From RPQJ01 sp963762315 (GTDB lineage: Bacteria; Pseudomonadota; Gammaproteobacteria; Steroidobacterales; Steroidobacteraceae), in assembly GCA_963762315.1 (NCBI GenBank), contig CAVXKO010000006.1, positions 434,001 through 498,000 on the forward strand: DNA of 64,000 bases. The letters are read 5' to 3'. The translations under genes and the position numbers were made by a program. The notes below the pieces were generated by a model. The model was not told the DNA's origin and made no database searches. It saw only the letters and a list, made by a program, of their open reading frames with translations. Shown in pieces: positions 26,530-34,994 of the stretch; within the stretch, counting starts at the first letter, position 1; each line of letters opens with the position of its first letter.

Positions 26530-28485
26530 ATGATCAAGTACCAGACGCTTCCCGAGATGCTCGACGACCGCGCTCGCGGCCCGGGCGCGATCGTATACCT
26601 GGAAGGCGAAGGCGCCGAGAAGACGCTGAAGCTCTCCGAGCTGCGCCGGCGCGCGCTCGGCATCCTGCACCACCTGCAGCGCATCGGCGCGAAGCAGGGC
26701 GACAAGCTGATCCTGCACGTTGCGAGCAACGAGCAGTTCATCGACGCGTACTGGGCCTGCCTCTATGGCGGCATCGTCCCCGTGCCCGTCGCCGTCGGCA
26801 TCAGCGACGAACACAAGCACAAGCTGCTGCGCATCGCGAAGCAGCTCGGCTCGCCGTTCCTGTACACGGACAAGAAGCTGCGCGAACGCCTCGCGACCTT
26901 CGCGGCCACGATCGGCGAGCCGCAGGCGTGGACGGCGCTCAAGCCGCGCACGTTCCTCATCGACCAGCTCGACGACATTTCCCGCGAGGGCACCCCGGCA
27001 CGCCTGGCCTCGGCCGACACGGCGTTCATCCAGTTCTCATCGGGTTCCACCAGCGAGCCGAAGGGCGTCGTGCTCACGCACGGCAACATCCTCGCGAATG
27101 CCGAGGGCTCCCGCCAGGGCGCCGGGTTCGACGAGAACGACGTCTCGCTGAGCTGGATGCCGCTTACGCACGACATGGGCCTCATCGGCTTTCACCTCTT
27201 CATGATGTACGCGGGCGTGCAGCAGCACCTGATGCCCACCGACCTCTTCGTGCGCCGCGCGCTCATGTGGCTCAAGTGGTCGTCGGAGAAGGGCGTCACG
27301 GTCACGTGCTCGCCGAACTTCGGCTACCGGCATTGTCTGCGTGCGCTCGGCGACAAGACGCTGGACGACGTGCGCCTCGACAAGGTGCGGCTGATGTTCA
27401 ACGGGGCGGAACCGATTTCGGTCGAGCTGGCCGAGGAGTTCCTCGAACGCATGGCGCCGTACGGCCTGCAGCGCGGCACGATGTTCCCGGTGTACGGACT
27501 CGCCGAGGCCTCCCTCGCCATCGCCTTCCCCGCGCTCGGCTCGATGTACAAGTACGTCACCGTGGATCGTCGTTCGCTCGGCGTCGGGTCGCGCGCCCGC
27601 TTCCTCGCGGATGGCGAACCCACCGGGCTCAGGATCATGTGCGAGGGCCGCGCGATTCCGTACGCGAAGGTCAGGCTGGTGGATGACTCTGGCGCGCAGG
27701 TGCCGCCGGATGTCGTGGGCCACCTGCTCATCGCCGGCGACAACGTGACACGCGGGTATTTCGAGAACCCGGAGGCCAACGCCGCGGCGTTCACGGCGGA
27801 CGGCTGGCTGCGCACGGGCGATCTCGCACTCGAGCACGACGGGGAGCTGTACGTCACGGGCCGCGCGAAGGAGATCATCTTCGTCAACGGCCAGAATTAT
27901 TACCCCCACGATCTCGAAGCGCTCCTGCAGGCCGAGCCGGGCCTGGAACTCGGCAAGGTCGTCGCCGCTGGTGCGCGCATGCAGGGCTCGCCGGCCGACG
28001 AACTGGTGCTGTTCGTGCTCCATCGCGGCGACATCAAGGAATTCATCGGCCTCTCGACCCGCGCGATGCACCTCGTCAACGAGCATGCGGGCGTCGAAGT
28101 GGCGCGCGTGGTGCCGGTGAAGCGCATCGCGAAGACGACGAGCGGCAAGCTCCAGCGCAACGCGCTCGCGGAAGCGCTCGAGAACGGGGAGTTTGCCCAA
28201 GAGATCGCGGCCTACGACCGGGCCTGGAGCGAACTGCACGGGCACGGACGCGCCGCCGGCGGGCGAATCGAACTGCAGCTGAAGGCGATCGTGGACGACG
28301 CAATGCCGGGCAAGCACATCGACGTCGACGATAACCTCTTCGACGTCGGGGCAAGCTCGCTCACACTCATCCAGATCCACGAGAAGATCGACGAGCTGTA
28401 TCCCGGGGTCGTGGACCTCACGGAGCTCTTCGACTTCCCGACCATCGCCGAGCTCGCGAAGCACCTCGAGTCGAAGCTTCAGTAG
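26530..28485 (+). CDS. Fatty acyl-AMP ligase fused to an acyl carrier protein
   Basis: A 651-residue two-domain protein. Residues 1-560 are an ANL adenylating enzyme of the FAAL type: FSSGSTSEPKGVVLTHGNIL (AMP loop), FNGAEPIS, GLAEASLAIAFP and GWLRTGDLALEHDG. The C-terminal part (about 575-651) is a carrier protein with the phosphopantetheine Ser in DNLFDVGASSLTLIQIHEK. It would activate a fatty acid with ATP and load it on its own carrier. Convergent LpxL-like acyltransferases overlap its end by seven bases and could use the loaded chain; that link is inferred. ATG 26530 lies just after a conserved-looking GAGTCGAGAAACG stretch. Confidence 0.9.
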   Translation: MIKYQTLPEMLDDRARGPGAIVYLEGEGAEKTLKLSELRRRALGILHHLQRIGAKQGDKLILHVASNEQFIDAYWACLYGGIVPVPVAVGISDEHKHKLLRIAKQLGSPFLYTDKKLRERLATFAATIGEPQAWTALKPRTFLIDQLDDISREGTPARLASADTAFIQFSSGSTSEPKGVVLTHGNILANAEGSRQGAGFDENDVSLSWMPLTHDMGLIGFHLFMMYAGVQQHLMPTDLFVRRALMWLKWSSEKGVTVTCSPNFGYRHCLRALGDKTLDDVRLDKVRLMFNGAEPISVELAEEFLERMAPYGLQRGTMFPVYGLAEASLAIAFPALGSMYKYVTVDRRSLGVGSRARFLADGEPTGLRIMCEGRAIPYAKVRLVDDSGAQVPPDVVGHLLIAGDNVTRGYFENPEANAAAFTADGWLRTGDLALEHDGELYVTGRAKEIIFVNGQNYYPHDLEALLQAEPGLELGKVVAAGARMQGSPADELVLFVLHRGDIKEFIGLSTRAMHLVNEHAGVEVARVVPVKRIAKTTSGKLQRNALAEALENGEFAQEIAAYDRAWSELHGHGRAAGGRIELQLKAIVDDAMPGKHIDVDDNLFDVGASSLTLIQIHEKIDELYPGVVDLTELFDFPTIAELAKHLESKLQ

Positions 28486-29426
28486 ACAGGGCGCTTGAGC
28501 TTCCAGCGCTTGTGGCCCCACCACCAGCCGGCAGGATCCTCGCGAATCAGCGTCTCGAGGTGGCGGGCGTAGCGCTCGGTGAGCGTCCCGGTCGGCAGCT
28601 TCTCGCCCGGCTCGTTGAGCGCGGTGAACTCGATCGAATAACGCCCTCGCCCGCGGCGATGCATCTGCACGCAGATCACCTGCGTGCGCAGCGCCCGCGC
28701 CAGCAGCTCCGGCCCCATGTAGAACGCCGTGTCCTGGTGCAGGAACTCGAGCCAGTGCTTCTCGGGGCTGGTCTTCGGCACCTGGTCGGCAACGAGGCCG
28801 ATGGCGCCCGCCTCGCGGAATCGCGCCAGCTCCTGCAGCACCGCCTTGGCCGGGATCATCCGCGCCCCGAAGCGCGAGCGCATGCCCTTGAAGAACGCGT
28901 CGACGCGCGTGTTCTTGAGCGGCTTGTAGAGGCCCATCAGGCGCGGACCGAGTTCGAGCGACAACCGCAGCAGCATCCACTCCCAGTTGCAGTGGTGCGC
29001 GCCCGCGATGACGACCGGTCGCGGAGGCTGCGCACTCGCGAGCAGCTCGGGATTCACGATGGTCACGCGGCTGCGCAATTCCTCGGCGGTGATGTGTCCG
29101 CCGTAGAGGACCTCCGCGAAGATCTCGGCCTGGCGCCGCACGTAATTTCGCTCGATCTCGCGCCGCTGCGACTCGGGCAGGTCCGGAAACGAGCGCGCAA
29201 GGTTCTGGCGCGTGACCTTGCGACGGAATCCGCCGATGCGCACGACGAGCGTGGAGATCATGCCGAACAGGAAATAGTAGAGCCTCAGGCGAAGGCCCTC
29301 ACCCGCACTCCGGGCGACCTCTCCCGCAAGCGGGAGAGGTGACGAACCCTCACCCGCGCTGCGCGCGACCTCTCCCGCAGGCGGGAGAGGTGAAGAGCCC
29401 GCGCCCGGCGCTGGCTCAGTTGTCAT
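28479..29426 (-). CDS. LpxL/HtrB-like acyltransferase with in-frame repeat insertion
   Basis: A 315-residue lysophospholipid/lipid A acyltransferase homologue. The catalytic motif is AGAHHCNWEWMLLR (HxxxxD/E type); further family segments are LVADQVPKTSPEKHWLEF and FYMGPELLARALRTQ. The natural start is probably ATG 29426, overlapping the stop of the upstream acyltransferase. Residues about 11-44 are two 17-residue repeats (PLPPAGEVARSAGEG type) encoded by two 51-base copies of the palindromic repeat of this genome, inserted in frame before the membrane helix LRLYYFLFGMISTLV. An alternative ATG at 29261 would omit them. The 3' end overlaps the convergent ligase gene. Confidence 0.83.
   Translation of the reverse strand: MTTEPAPGAGSSPLPPAGEVARSAGEGSSPLPLAGEVARSAGEGLRLRLYYFLFGMISTLVVRIGGFRRKVTRQNLARSFPDLPESQRREIERNYVRRQAEIFAEVLYGGHITAEELRSRVTIVNPELLASAQPPRPVVIAGAHHCNWEWMLLRLSLELGPRLMGLYKPLKNTRVDAFFKGMRSRFGARMIPAKAVLQELARFREAGAIGLVADQVPKTSPEKHWLEFLHQDTAFYMGPELLARALRTQVICVQMHRRGRGRYSIEFTALNEPGEKLPTGTLTERYARHLETLIREDPAGWWWGHKRWKLKRPVY
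29296..29391. repeat. Palindromic repeat, two 51-base units, inside the acyltransferase gene
   Basis: Two direct units each read CCCTCACCC...GACCTCTCCCGC-A-GCGGGAGAGG. The palindromes lie at 29317-29340 and 29368-29391, exactly 51 bases apart, which keeps the reading frame of the overlapping gene. The same element occurs at 38450, 41156, 41737 and 57266. Confidence 0.9.
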
Positions 29427-30264
29427 ACAACCGCTTCCCACGCTTCCAGCGCTTGTACGCCCAGAAGTATTCCACGGGATGTTCGTGCACGTGCGCCTGC
29501 AGTGCGCTCACGTACGCGACCAGCACGTCGTCGGGGTCCTTGATCCGCTCCGCTCCGGTGAGCGGCACGAAGCGCACGGCGTAATGCCCTTCGCGGACAC
29601 GGCGCATGGCCGCGAAGGCCACTGCATAACCCATCTTCGAGGCGATCCAGCCCGGCCCGCGATAGAACGCCGTCTCCTGGCCGAAGAACGGCAGCCACGT
29701 CTGCTGCTCGTTCGAGGCCGCGGGCGACTGGTCGGCGTTCATCGCGAGCAGCCGCACCTTGCCGCGCCGTTCGAGGAGGGACTGCACGAGTTCTTTCGCG
29801 GGCACCAGCGTGGCGCCGAAGCGCGTGCGCATCCGCTTCAACGCGCGGTCGCCGGATGCGAGCGTCGGCGGCTTGTACGCCGCCCAGAGCGGTTCGCTGA
29901 ATGCGGTCGAGCAACGCAGCAGCAGCCACTCCCAGTTGCAGTGGTGAGCCGCGAGGATCAGCACCCGCTTGCCGGCATCGAGCTGCGACTGCACGACCTC
30001 CGGGTTGTCGAGCGTCACGCGCGCTTCGAGCTCCGCCTGCGCGATCCGCGGGCCGTGGAAGACCTCGGCGACCAGCTCGCCGAGGTAGCGGTAAAAGCCC
30101 GACGCGACGTGCTTGCGCTCAGCCGCGGTGCGATCGGAAAGGCATCGCGCCAGATACCCGTCCACGAGGCCGCGTCGCCAGCCGAGCACGCGCACCCAGA
30201 ACGCGACGAACGCGGCCAGCACGCGCAGGACTGGGAACGGCAGGATCGTCAGGAGGCGAAACAC
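29416..30264 (-). CDS. LpxL/HtrB-like acyltransferase
   Basis: A 282-residue homologue of the preceding acyltransferase: LILAAHHCNWEWLLLR is the catalytic motif, then MNADQSPAASNEQQTWLPFF and FYRGPGWIASKMGYA. One N-terminal hydrophobic segment (LLTILPFPVLRVLAAFVAFW) anchors it to the inner membrane. It ends in the positively charged YFWAYKRWKRGKRLYDN, like its neighbour, so the pair arose by duplication. Together with the acyl-AMP ligase/carrier protein this suggests a lipid-acylation pathway outside standard lipid A synthesis. Confidence 0.86.
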   Translation of the reverse strand: MFRLLTILPFPVLRVLAAFVAFWVRVLGWRRGLVDGYLARCLSDRTAAERKHVASGFYRYLGELVAEVFHGPRIAQAELEARVTLDNPEVVQSQLDAGKRVLILAAHHCNWEWLLLRCSTAFSEPLWAAYKPPTLASGDRALKRMRTRFGATLVPAKELVQSLLERRGKVRLLAMNADQSPAASNEQQTWLPFFGQETAFYRGPGWIASKMGYAVAFAAMRRVREGHYAVRFVPLTGAERIKDPDDVLVAYVSALQAHVHEHPVEYFWAYKRWKRGKRLYDN

Positions 30265-30336
30265 GGAAAAACCGCTGTCGGGAGCCCGGAGGTGGACACC
30301 CGCGATGCTACTGGACTCGATGGTCGCGCGGGGGCC

Positions 30337-30412
30337 TGGTGCCGGAGGAGGGACTCGAACCCCCGACCCATCGCTTACGAAGCGATTGCTCTACCAGCTG
30401 AGCTACTCCGGC
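30337..30412 (-). tRNA. tRNA-Thr (CGT)
   Basis: Full cloverleaf on the minus strand: acceptor GCCGGAG/CTCCGGC, D-arm with TAGCTCAGCTGGTAGAGC, anticodon stem ATCGC/GCGAT with loop TTCGTAA (anticodon CGT, reading ACG), T-arm GGGGGTTCGAGTCCC, and an encoded CCA end (30337-30339). Confidence 0.95.
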
Positions 30413-30453
30413 ACGGGGCGCGCAGTATACGGATTCGCCCCGGGCGAAGGAAG

Positions 30454-30885
30454 CTAGGCCGTTTTGCGGACGCGGATGACCACGTCCACGCTCTCGATCT
30501 CCGTGCCCGGAGGCAGCGGCGGCAGCCGCGCGAACTCCAGATCGTCGGGGCGGATGTCGGTCATCTCGCCGGTGTCGATGTTCTGGAAGTGATGGTGCGG
30601 TGCCATCTTCGAGTCGTAGACGCAGCGGTCCGGATCGAGATGGATCTGGCGCGCCAGGCCGTGGTCCACGAACAGCTTGAGCGTGTTGTAGACCGTGGCC
30701 TTCGACACGCGGCCGGGAGACTGACGCAACGTTCCGAGCAACTGTTCCGCGGTCAGATGGCGTGGCGCCGCCAGCAGCACTTCGGCCACCTTCAGCCGCT
30801 GCGCCGTGGGACGAATGCCGCTCTGCTCGAGCAGTTGCCGGACGTAGGCAGTGCCGGGACTTTCCGTTCGGATATCGAATGTCAT
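30454..30885 (-). CDS. Fur-family transcriptional regulator
   Basis: A 143-residue metal-responsive repressor of the Fur superfamily. The winged helix (GIRPTAQRLKVAEVLL to RVSKATVYNTLKLFVDHGLA) is clear; the dimer domain has MAPHHHFQNIDTGEMTDI, with the usual HHH metal ligands. The C-terminal CxxC zinc pairs of classical Fur/PerR/Zur are absent. It is thus closer to the Cys-poor subgroup (Irr-like or PerR-like), but I see no haem-regulatory motif. The ligand is unknown. It stands alone between tRNA-Thr and the divergent pilin operon. Confidence 0.88.
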   Translation of the reverse strand: MTFDIRTESPGTAYVRQLLEQSGIRPTAQRLKVAEVLLAAPRHLTAEQLLGTLRQSPGRVSKATVYNTLKLFVDHGLARQIHLDPDRCVYDSKMAPHHHFQNIDTGEMTDIRPDDLEFARLPPLPPGTEIESVDVVIRVRKTA

Positions 30886-31020
30886 GGCTGCGCATTATAC
30901 GGGTGGGTGCGGGGGTCACCACGAATCCGGGGAAATACCTGAAAAAATGCGGCTGACACGCGCACGCCGGCTGCCTAGCCTCCCCCTCCAGCGATCCATT
31001 TCCCTTGAGGAGGAGCGACC

Positions 31021-31554
31021 ATGGAATGTCCCCGCCAACACGGATACACGCTGCCCGAACTGATGTGCGCCCTGGCCATCCTGGCAGGCGTGGCCGGCTG
31101 GGCCTTGCCTTCCTTCCGGGAGATCGCCCTCAATGCCGCCCGCACCCAGGAGGTCAATGGGTTCGTCCAGGCCGTCCACCTGGCCCGCAGCGAGGCAATC
31201 AAGCGCAACGGGGTCGTTAGTCTGTGCCCGAGCCCGGACGGCGCTCGTTGCGCAGCCGGGACTTCCTGGCAGGGCGGCTGGATCGTGTTCGCGAACCTGG
31301 ACCGCGATTCGCCCGCCGTCCGGGACGCCGGGGAACCCCTGCTGCGGGCCTATCCGGCCTGGGACGGCGGGCGCATCGCCTCGAACCGCACGACCTTGTC
31401 GTTCCGCGCCTTTGGCCAGAGCGGCGTCACGGCCACGGTCACCTTTTGCGATCCCCGGGGCAGCGGAGCCGCCCGGGCCGTGATCGTCAGCCAGACCGGC
31501 CGCCCCCGCATCTCGGATCGATCGTCTTCGGGCGGGGCGCTGTCATGCGGCTGA
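31021..31554 (+). CDS. fimT: Minor type IV pilin FimT/GspH-like
   Basis: A 177-residue prepilin: short basic leader then G-YTLPELMCALAILAGVAGWAL, with the prepilin peptidase site after Gly and Glu at +5. Tyr replaces the usual Phe at +1. The globular part has the GspH pattern (ARTQEVNGFVQAVHLARSEAIKRN, LCPSPDG, GWIVF) and paired Cys. It is first in a compact minor-pilin operon that primes assembly of the type IV pilus. GGAGGAG lies 6 bases upstream of ATG 31021. Confidence 0.88.
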   Translation: MECPRQHGYTLPELMCALAILAGVAGWALPSFREIALNAARTQEVNGFVQAVHLARSEAIKRNGVVSLCPSPDGARCAAGTSWQGGWIVFANLDRDSPAVRDAGEPLLRAYPAWDGGRIASNRTTLSFRAFGQSGVTATVTFCDPRGSGAARAVIVSQTGRPRISDRSSSGGALSCG

Positions 31555-32036
31555 GAACGGTTCGCTGGTCGCTCTTGGGCACCCGGGCGGCGGGGTTCAC
31601 GCTGCTCGAGGTCCTTGCGGCAATGCTGGTGCTCACCCTCGGCCTGCTCGGGGTGGCTTCGCTCGCCCTCGGCGGACTGCAGGGCAGCCGCATGGCACTG
31701 CAGCACACCGCGGCGACAGCCCTGCTGGCCGATCTCGCGGATCGCATCCGGGCCAACCGGGCGGGAGGCGCGGCGTATGCGTTGGCTGCGGGGGCGGTCG
31801 TCGAACGTCCCACACTGCCGTGCACCGCTGTGGGCGAGTGCTCCGCCTCGGCCATGGCGGCAGTCGACCTGTACGCCTGGCAGACCGAGGTCGCCGCCAC
31901 GCTGCCCGAAGCGCAAACGCGGGTGATCGTCGCGTCGGCAGGTGCCCCGGGCGCCCGCGCATACTCGATTACGTTGCGGTGGCGACAGTCGGGCGACGCG
32001 TCGTTCGCGAGCGTGTCGATGACGGTGCAGGCATGA
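31545..32036 (+). CDS. pilV: Minor type IV pilin PilV
   Basis: A 163-residue prepilin with cleavage site G-FTLLEVLAAMLVLTLGLLG and the PilV pattern ALQHTAATALLADLADRIRANRAG that follows the first helix. ATG 31545 lies within the end of fimT (10-base overlap), indicating translational coupling. The protein is part of the minor-pilin complex that with PilW, PilX and FimT initiates pilus polymerisation. Confidence 0.86.
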   Translation: MRLRTVRWSLLGTRAAGFTLLEVLAAMLVLTLGLLGVASLALGGLQGSRMALQHTAATALLADLADRIRANRAGGAAYALAAGAVVERPTLPCTAVGECSASAMAAVDLYAWQTEVAATLPEAQTRVIVASAGAPGARAYSITLRWRQSGDASFASVSMTVQA

Positions 32037-33013
32037 AGCGCACGTCGGCTCCCTGCGGCCGGTCCTGCGTGGGTTTCGGCCTGGTGGAACTCATGGTCGC
32101 CATGCTGGTTGGACTGCTGGTCATCGGCGGCGCGCTGGCGGCATACGCCAAGGCACGCGACATCTACGACGCCAACGCGGCCGCGGCGCGGCTGCAGGAG
32201 AACGCCCGCTACGCGCTCGCCGTGATCGAGCAGGACCTGCGCATGGCCAACTACTGGGGACTGACGAACCGCGCGGACCTGGTCACGATCAACCCCGCAT
32301 CGAGTTTCCCCGCGACGTGCGGCGGCACCTGGGTGACGGACGTGACGCACTACGTCGCCGGCTACAACAATGGGTACGGGGCGAGTTGCGCGGCCTCGGG
32401 CGGCGGAGCCGCCATCGGATCGGACGTGCTCATCGTGCGCCGCGCAAGCGCGCAGCGCATCACGCCGCAGTCGGCCACCATCGCCGCGGCCAATCGCAAC
32501 CAGGTGCTGGTCGTCACGTCGCGCACGGGCGGCCAGGTATTCGTCCCGAGCCAGGTCTCGAACACGCTGCCTGCAGGCTTCGCCACCAGCGACCCCGCCG
32601 GACAACCGCCCCTCGCCGACACGCGCCAGATGCTCGTGAACGCGTACTACGTCAGCCGCAATTCGAGCGTTGCAAACGGCTATCCGGCCTTGCGGCGCAA
32701 GACACTCGTCGCAGGCCCCGCGATCGGCGAGGAAGAAGTGCTGCCGGGCATCGAAGACCTGCAGTTCCAGGTCGGCGTCGACTCCGACGGCGACACGAGC
32801 GCGGACCTCTACGCCAATCCCGGGGCCGTACCGGCCGGCAGCACGCCGGTTTCGGTCCGCATCTGGCTTCGGCTGCGCGCAGAGGAGATCGATCCCGCCT
32901 TCTCCGATGCGACCACCTACGCCTATGCGGACCGACGTTTCACCGCACCACGCGATCACCACCGCCGCCTGCTGGTCGCCACCACGATCCAGTTGAGGAA
33001 CGCCCCGCCATGA
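32033..33013 (+). CDS. pilW: Minor type IV pilin PilW
   Basis: A 326-residue prepilin-like protein: G-FGLVELMVAMLVGLLVIGG is the cleavage site and helix, then ARLQENARYALAVIEQDLRMANYWG, which is diagnostic of PilW. The large C-terminal domain contains EEEVLPGIEDLQFQVGVDSDGD and ends in a short conserved segment on transformed variables (HRRLLVATTIQLRN). It overlaps pilV by four bases (ATGA). Confidence 0.9.
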   Translation: MKRTSAPCGRSCVGFGLVELMVAMLVGLLVIGGALAAYAKARDIYDANAAAARLQENARYALAVIEQDLRMANYWGLTNRADLVTINPASSFPATCGGTWVTDVTHYVAGYNNGYGASCAASGGGAAIGSDVLIVRRASAQRITPQSATIAAANRNQVLVVTSRTGGQVFVPSQVSNTLPAGFATSDPAGQPPLADTRQMLVNAYYVSRNSSVANGYPALRRKTLVAGPAIGEEEVLPGIEDLQFQVGVDSDGDTSADLYANPGAVPAGSTPVSVRIWLRLRAEEIDPAFSDATTYAYADRRFTAPRDHHRRLLVATTIQLRNAPP

Positions 33014-33582
33014 GGACCGCACGGCAACGGCGCTTCGTCGCAGCCCCGAGCCCCGCGCAGGAACGCGGCACGGTGCTCGTCATCGGCCTGCTGCTCCTGC
33101 TCGTGCTGAACATGCTCGGCGCTTCGGCGATGGTGATGGCCACGCTGGAACTGCGCATGGCGGCCAATTTCCAGCACCAGGAGCGTGCGTTCCAGGCTGC
33201 CGAGTTCGGCATCGAGGAAGCGCTGCGCGCGCCGGATCTCAGCACCGCCTACACGCTGTCCCGCCCGAAGCTCGGGCCGGGCTCGGGCGCGGATGCCATG
33301 GTGCCCGGGACGACGACGGACACGTATCGTTACCGCCTGTACTACGACACCAGTGCCGGCAGTTCGGCGGTTCCCGATGGCGCCGCGCTCGGGCCGGGGG
33401 TCGCGGCCCTGCATTTCATCGCCGAGGCCACCGGCCGCTCGTCGCGCGACGCGGAGGACGTCCACACGCAGGGCTTTTACGTGCTGGTCCCCGAGAGGTG
33501 CGCGTCGGGCGGGGCCGGGTGCCCAAGCCTTGCGTCCTACGCGCCGGTGCGCAGCGGATGGGCGCAGAAAGATGCGGAATGA
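33010..33582 (+). CDS. pilX: Minor pilin assembly protein PilX
   Basis: A 190-residue protein with an N-terminal helix ERGTVLVIGLLLLLVLNMLG. As in other PilX proteins there is no classic Gly-Phe-x3-Glu site, but the hydrophobic helix and following MAANFQHQERAFQAAEFGIEEA are typical. It belongs to the minor-pilin priming complex. It overlaps pilW by four bases and pilE by eleven. The large adhesin gene pilY1, normally next, is missing here. Confidence 0.85.
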   Translation: MRTARQRRFVAAPSPAQERGTVLVIGLLLLLVLNMLGASAMVMATLELRMAANFQHQERAFQAAEFGIEEALRAPDLSTAYTLSRPKLGPGSGADAMVPGTTTDTYRYRLYYDTSAGSSAVPDGAALGPGVAALHFIAEATGRSSRDAEDVHTQGFYVLVPERCASGGAGCPSLASYAPVRSGWAQKDAE

Positions 33583-34027
33583 ACGCGCCCGCGGCCTGAC
33601 GCTCATCGAATTGCTCGTGGTCGTTGTAATCGCGGGCCTGCTCCTGTCGATCGCGGTGCCGAGTTACCGCGGCTACGTGCTGCGCGCGAACCGCACCGAG
33701 GCGCGGACCGCGCTGCTTTCGCTGGCCGCTGCCCAGGAAAAGCTCTACCTGCAGTGCCACACCTACGCGACGACGCTCGACCCCGACCGGGCGACGGCCT
33801 GCAGCCCCGTCACGCTGCGCTTTGCGGCCCGCAGCGAGCGCGGTTACTACGCGATCGCCGTGACGGCCGCCGATACGGATGCGTGGGTGGCCACGGCGAC
33901 TCGCGCCGCGGGAACGGCGCAAAGCGCCGATCGCATGTGCCGGGTCCTCGAGCTGAGGTCGTCGGGAGAAAAATCCGCCCGCGACGATGCCGATGTGCGG
34001 ACCGACCGCGAGTGCTGGGACCGCTGA
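33572..34027 (+). CDS. pilE: Type IV pilin-like protein PilE
   Basis: A 151-residue pilin: leader MRNERARG, cleavage before LTLIELLVVVVIAGLLLSIA, then VPSYRGYVLRANRTEARTALLSLAAAQEKLY, which is the signature of PilE at the end of fimT-pilV-pilW-pilX-pilY1-pilE operons. Paired Cys (LQCHTY...ATACSP) may form a disulfide. It ends nine bases from the convergent ispH. Confidence 0.88.
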   Translation: MRNERARGLTLIELLVVVVIAGLLLSIAVPSYRGYVLRANRTEARTALLSLAAAQEKLYLQCHTYATTLDPDRATACSPVTLRFAARSERGYYAIAVTAADTDAWVATATRAAGTAQSADRMCRVLELRSSGEKSARDDADVRTDRECWDR

Positions 34028-34036
34028 AGGCCGGCG

Positions 34037-34984
34037 CTAGGTTCCTGCGGCCGCGCGCAGTTCGCGCGGCAGCGCAAAGACGACGTTCTCTTCGCGACCG
34101 ACGATCTCCTGCGGCCCCTCGCCGCCCCACTCGCGCAGGCGCCCGACCACGCGCTGCACGAGCAACTCCGGAGCCGATGCGCCGGCCGTGACGCCGACCG
34201 CCGCCTTGCCCTCGAACCACTCGCGTTGCAGGTCGTCCGGCCCGTCGACCAGGTAGCCGGGAATGCCGGCCTTCTCGGCGATCTCGCGCAGGCGATTGGA
34301 ATTCGAGCTGGTCTGCGAGCCCACGACGATGACCACGTCACAGTTCGCCACGAGCTTCTTCACGGCGTCCTGGCGGTTCTGCGTCGCGTAGCAGATGTCT
34401 TCCTTGCGCGGGGTGGCGAGCGTCGGGAAGCGCGTCTTGAGCGCGTCGAGCACGTCGGCCGTGTCGTCGACGGAGAGCGTCGTCTGCGTGACCACGCCGA
34501 CGCGCGATGGGTCGCGCACGTCGAGCTGGCCCACGTCGCCTGCATCCTCGACGAGGCTGATGCGCCCGCCATGTGTCTCGTCGAACTGGCCCATCGTGCC
34601 TTCGACCTCGGGATGCCCCTCGTGCCCGATCAGGATCACGTCGAGGCCCTCGCGGGCGTAGCGCGAGACCTCCATGTGCACCTTGGTGACGAGCGGGCAC
34701 GTCGCGTCGAACACCTGCAGGCCGCGGCGTCGCGCCTCGGACTGCACTGCCTTCGAGACACCGTGTGCGCTGAAGATGACGGTGGCCGAGTCGGGCACTT
34801 CGTCCAGTTCCTCGACGAACACGGCGCCGAGCTTGCGCAGGCGGTCGACGACGAACCTGTTGTGGACGACTTCGTGACGCACGTAGATCGGCGCGCCGAA
34901 CAGCTCCACCGCGCGCTCCACGATGTCGATCGCCCGATCGACGCCGGCACAGAATCCACGGGGGTTGGCGAGGAGGATGCGCAT
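34037..34984 (-). CDS. ispH: 4-hydroxy-3-methylbut-2-enyl diphosphate reductase
   Basis: A 315-residue iron-sulfur enzyme, the last step of the MEP isoprenoid pathway, giving IPP and DMAPP. The three cluster Cys are in RGFCAGVDRAID, FDATCPLVTKVHMEV and DICYATQNRQ; the substrate-binding SSNSNRLREIAEKAG and catalytic Glu region (EGHPEVEGTMGQ) are present. It is transcribed after ileS-lspA, a common gammaproteobacterial order, with a 10-base gap. Confidence 0.97.
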   Translation of the reverse strand: MRILLANPRGFCAGVDRAIDIVERAVELFGAPIYVRHEVVHNRFVVDRLRKLGAVFVEELDEVPDSATVIFSAHGVSKAVQSEARRRGLQVFDATCPLVTKVHMEVSRYAREGLDVILIGHEGHPEVEGTMGQFDETHGGRISLVEDAGDVGQLDVRDPSRVGVVTQTTLSVDDTADVLDALKTRFPTLATPRKEDICYATQNRQDAVKKLVANCDVVIVVGSQTSSNSNRLREIAEKAGIPGYLVDGPDDLQREWFEGKAAVGVTAGASAPELLVQRVVGRLREWGGEGPQEIVGREENVVFALPRELRAAAGT

Positions 34985-34994
34985 CAGACGGGCG

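Noticed and set aside
29296..29391. CRISPR array
   Set aside because: The units are palindromic 51-base repeats with no spacers of regular length and no cas genes nearby.
29479..30942. 487-codon open frame antisense to the acyltransferase and tRNA-Thr, containing RRRDSNPRP
   Set aside because: It is the shadow of the acyltransferase and an antisense reading of tRNA-Thr.
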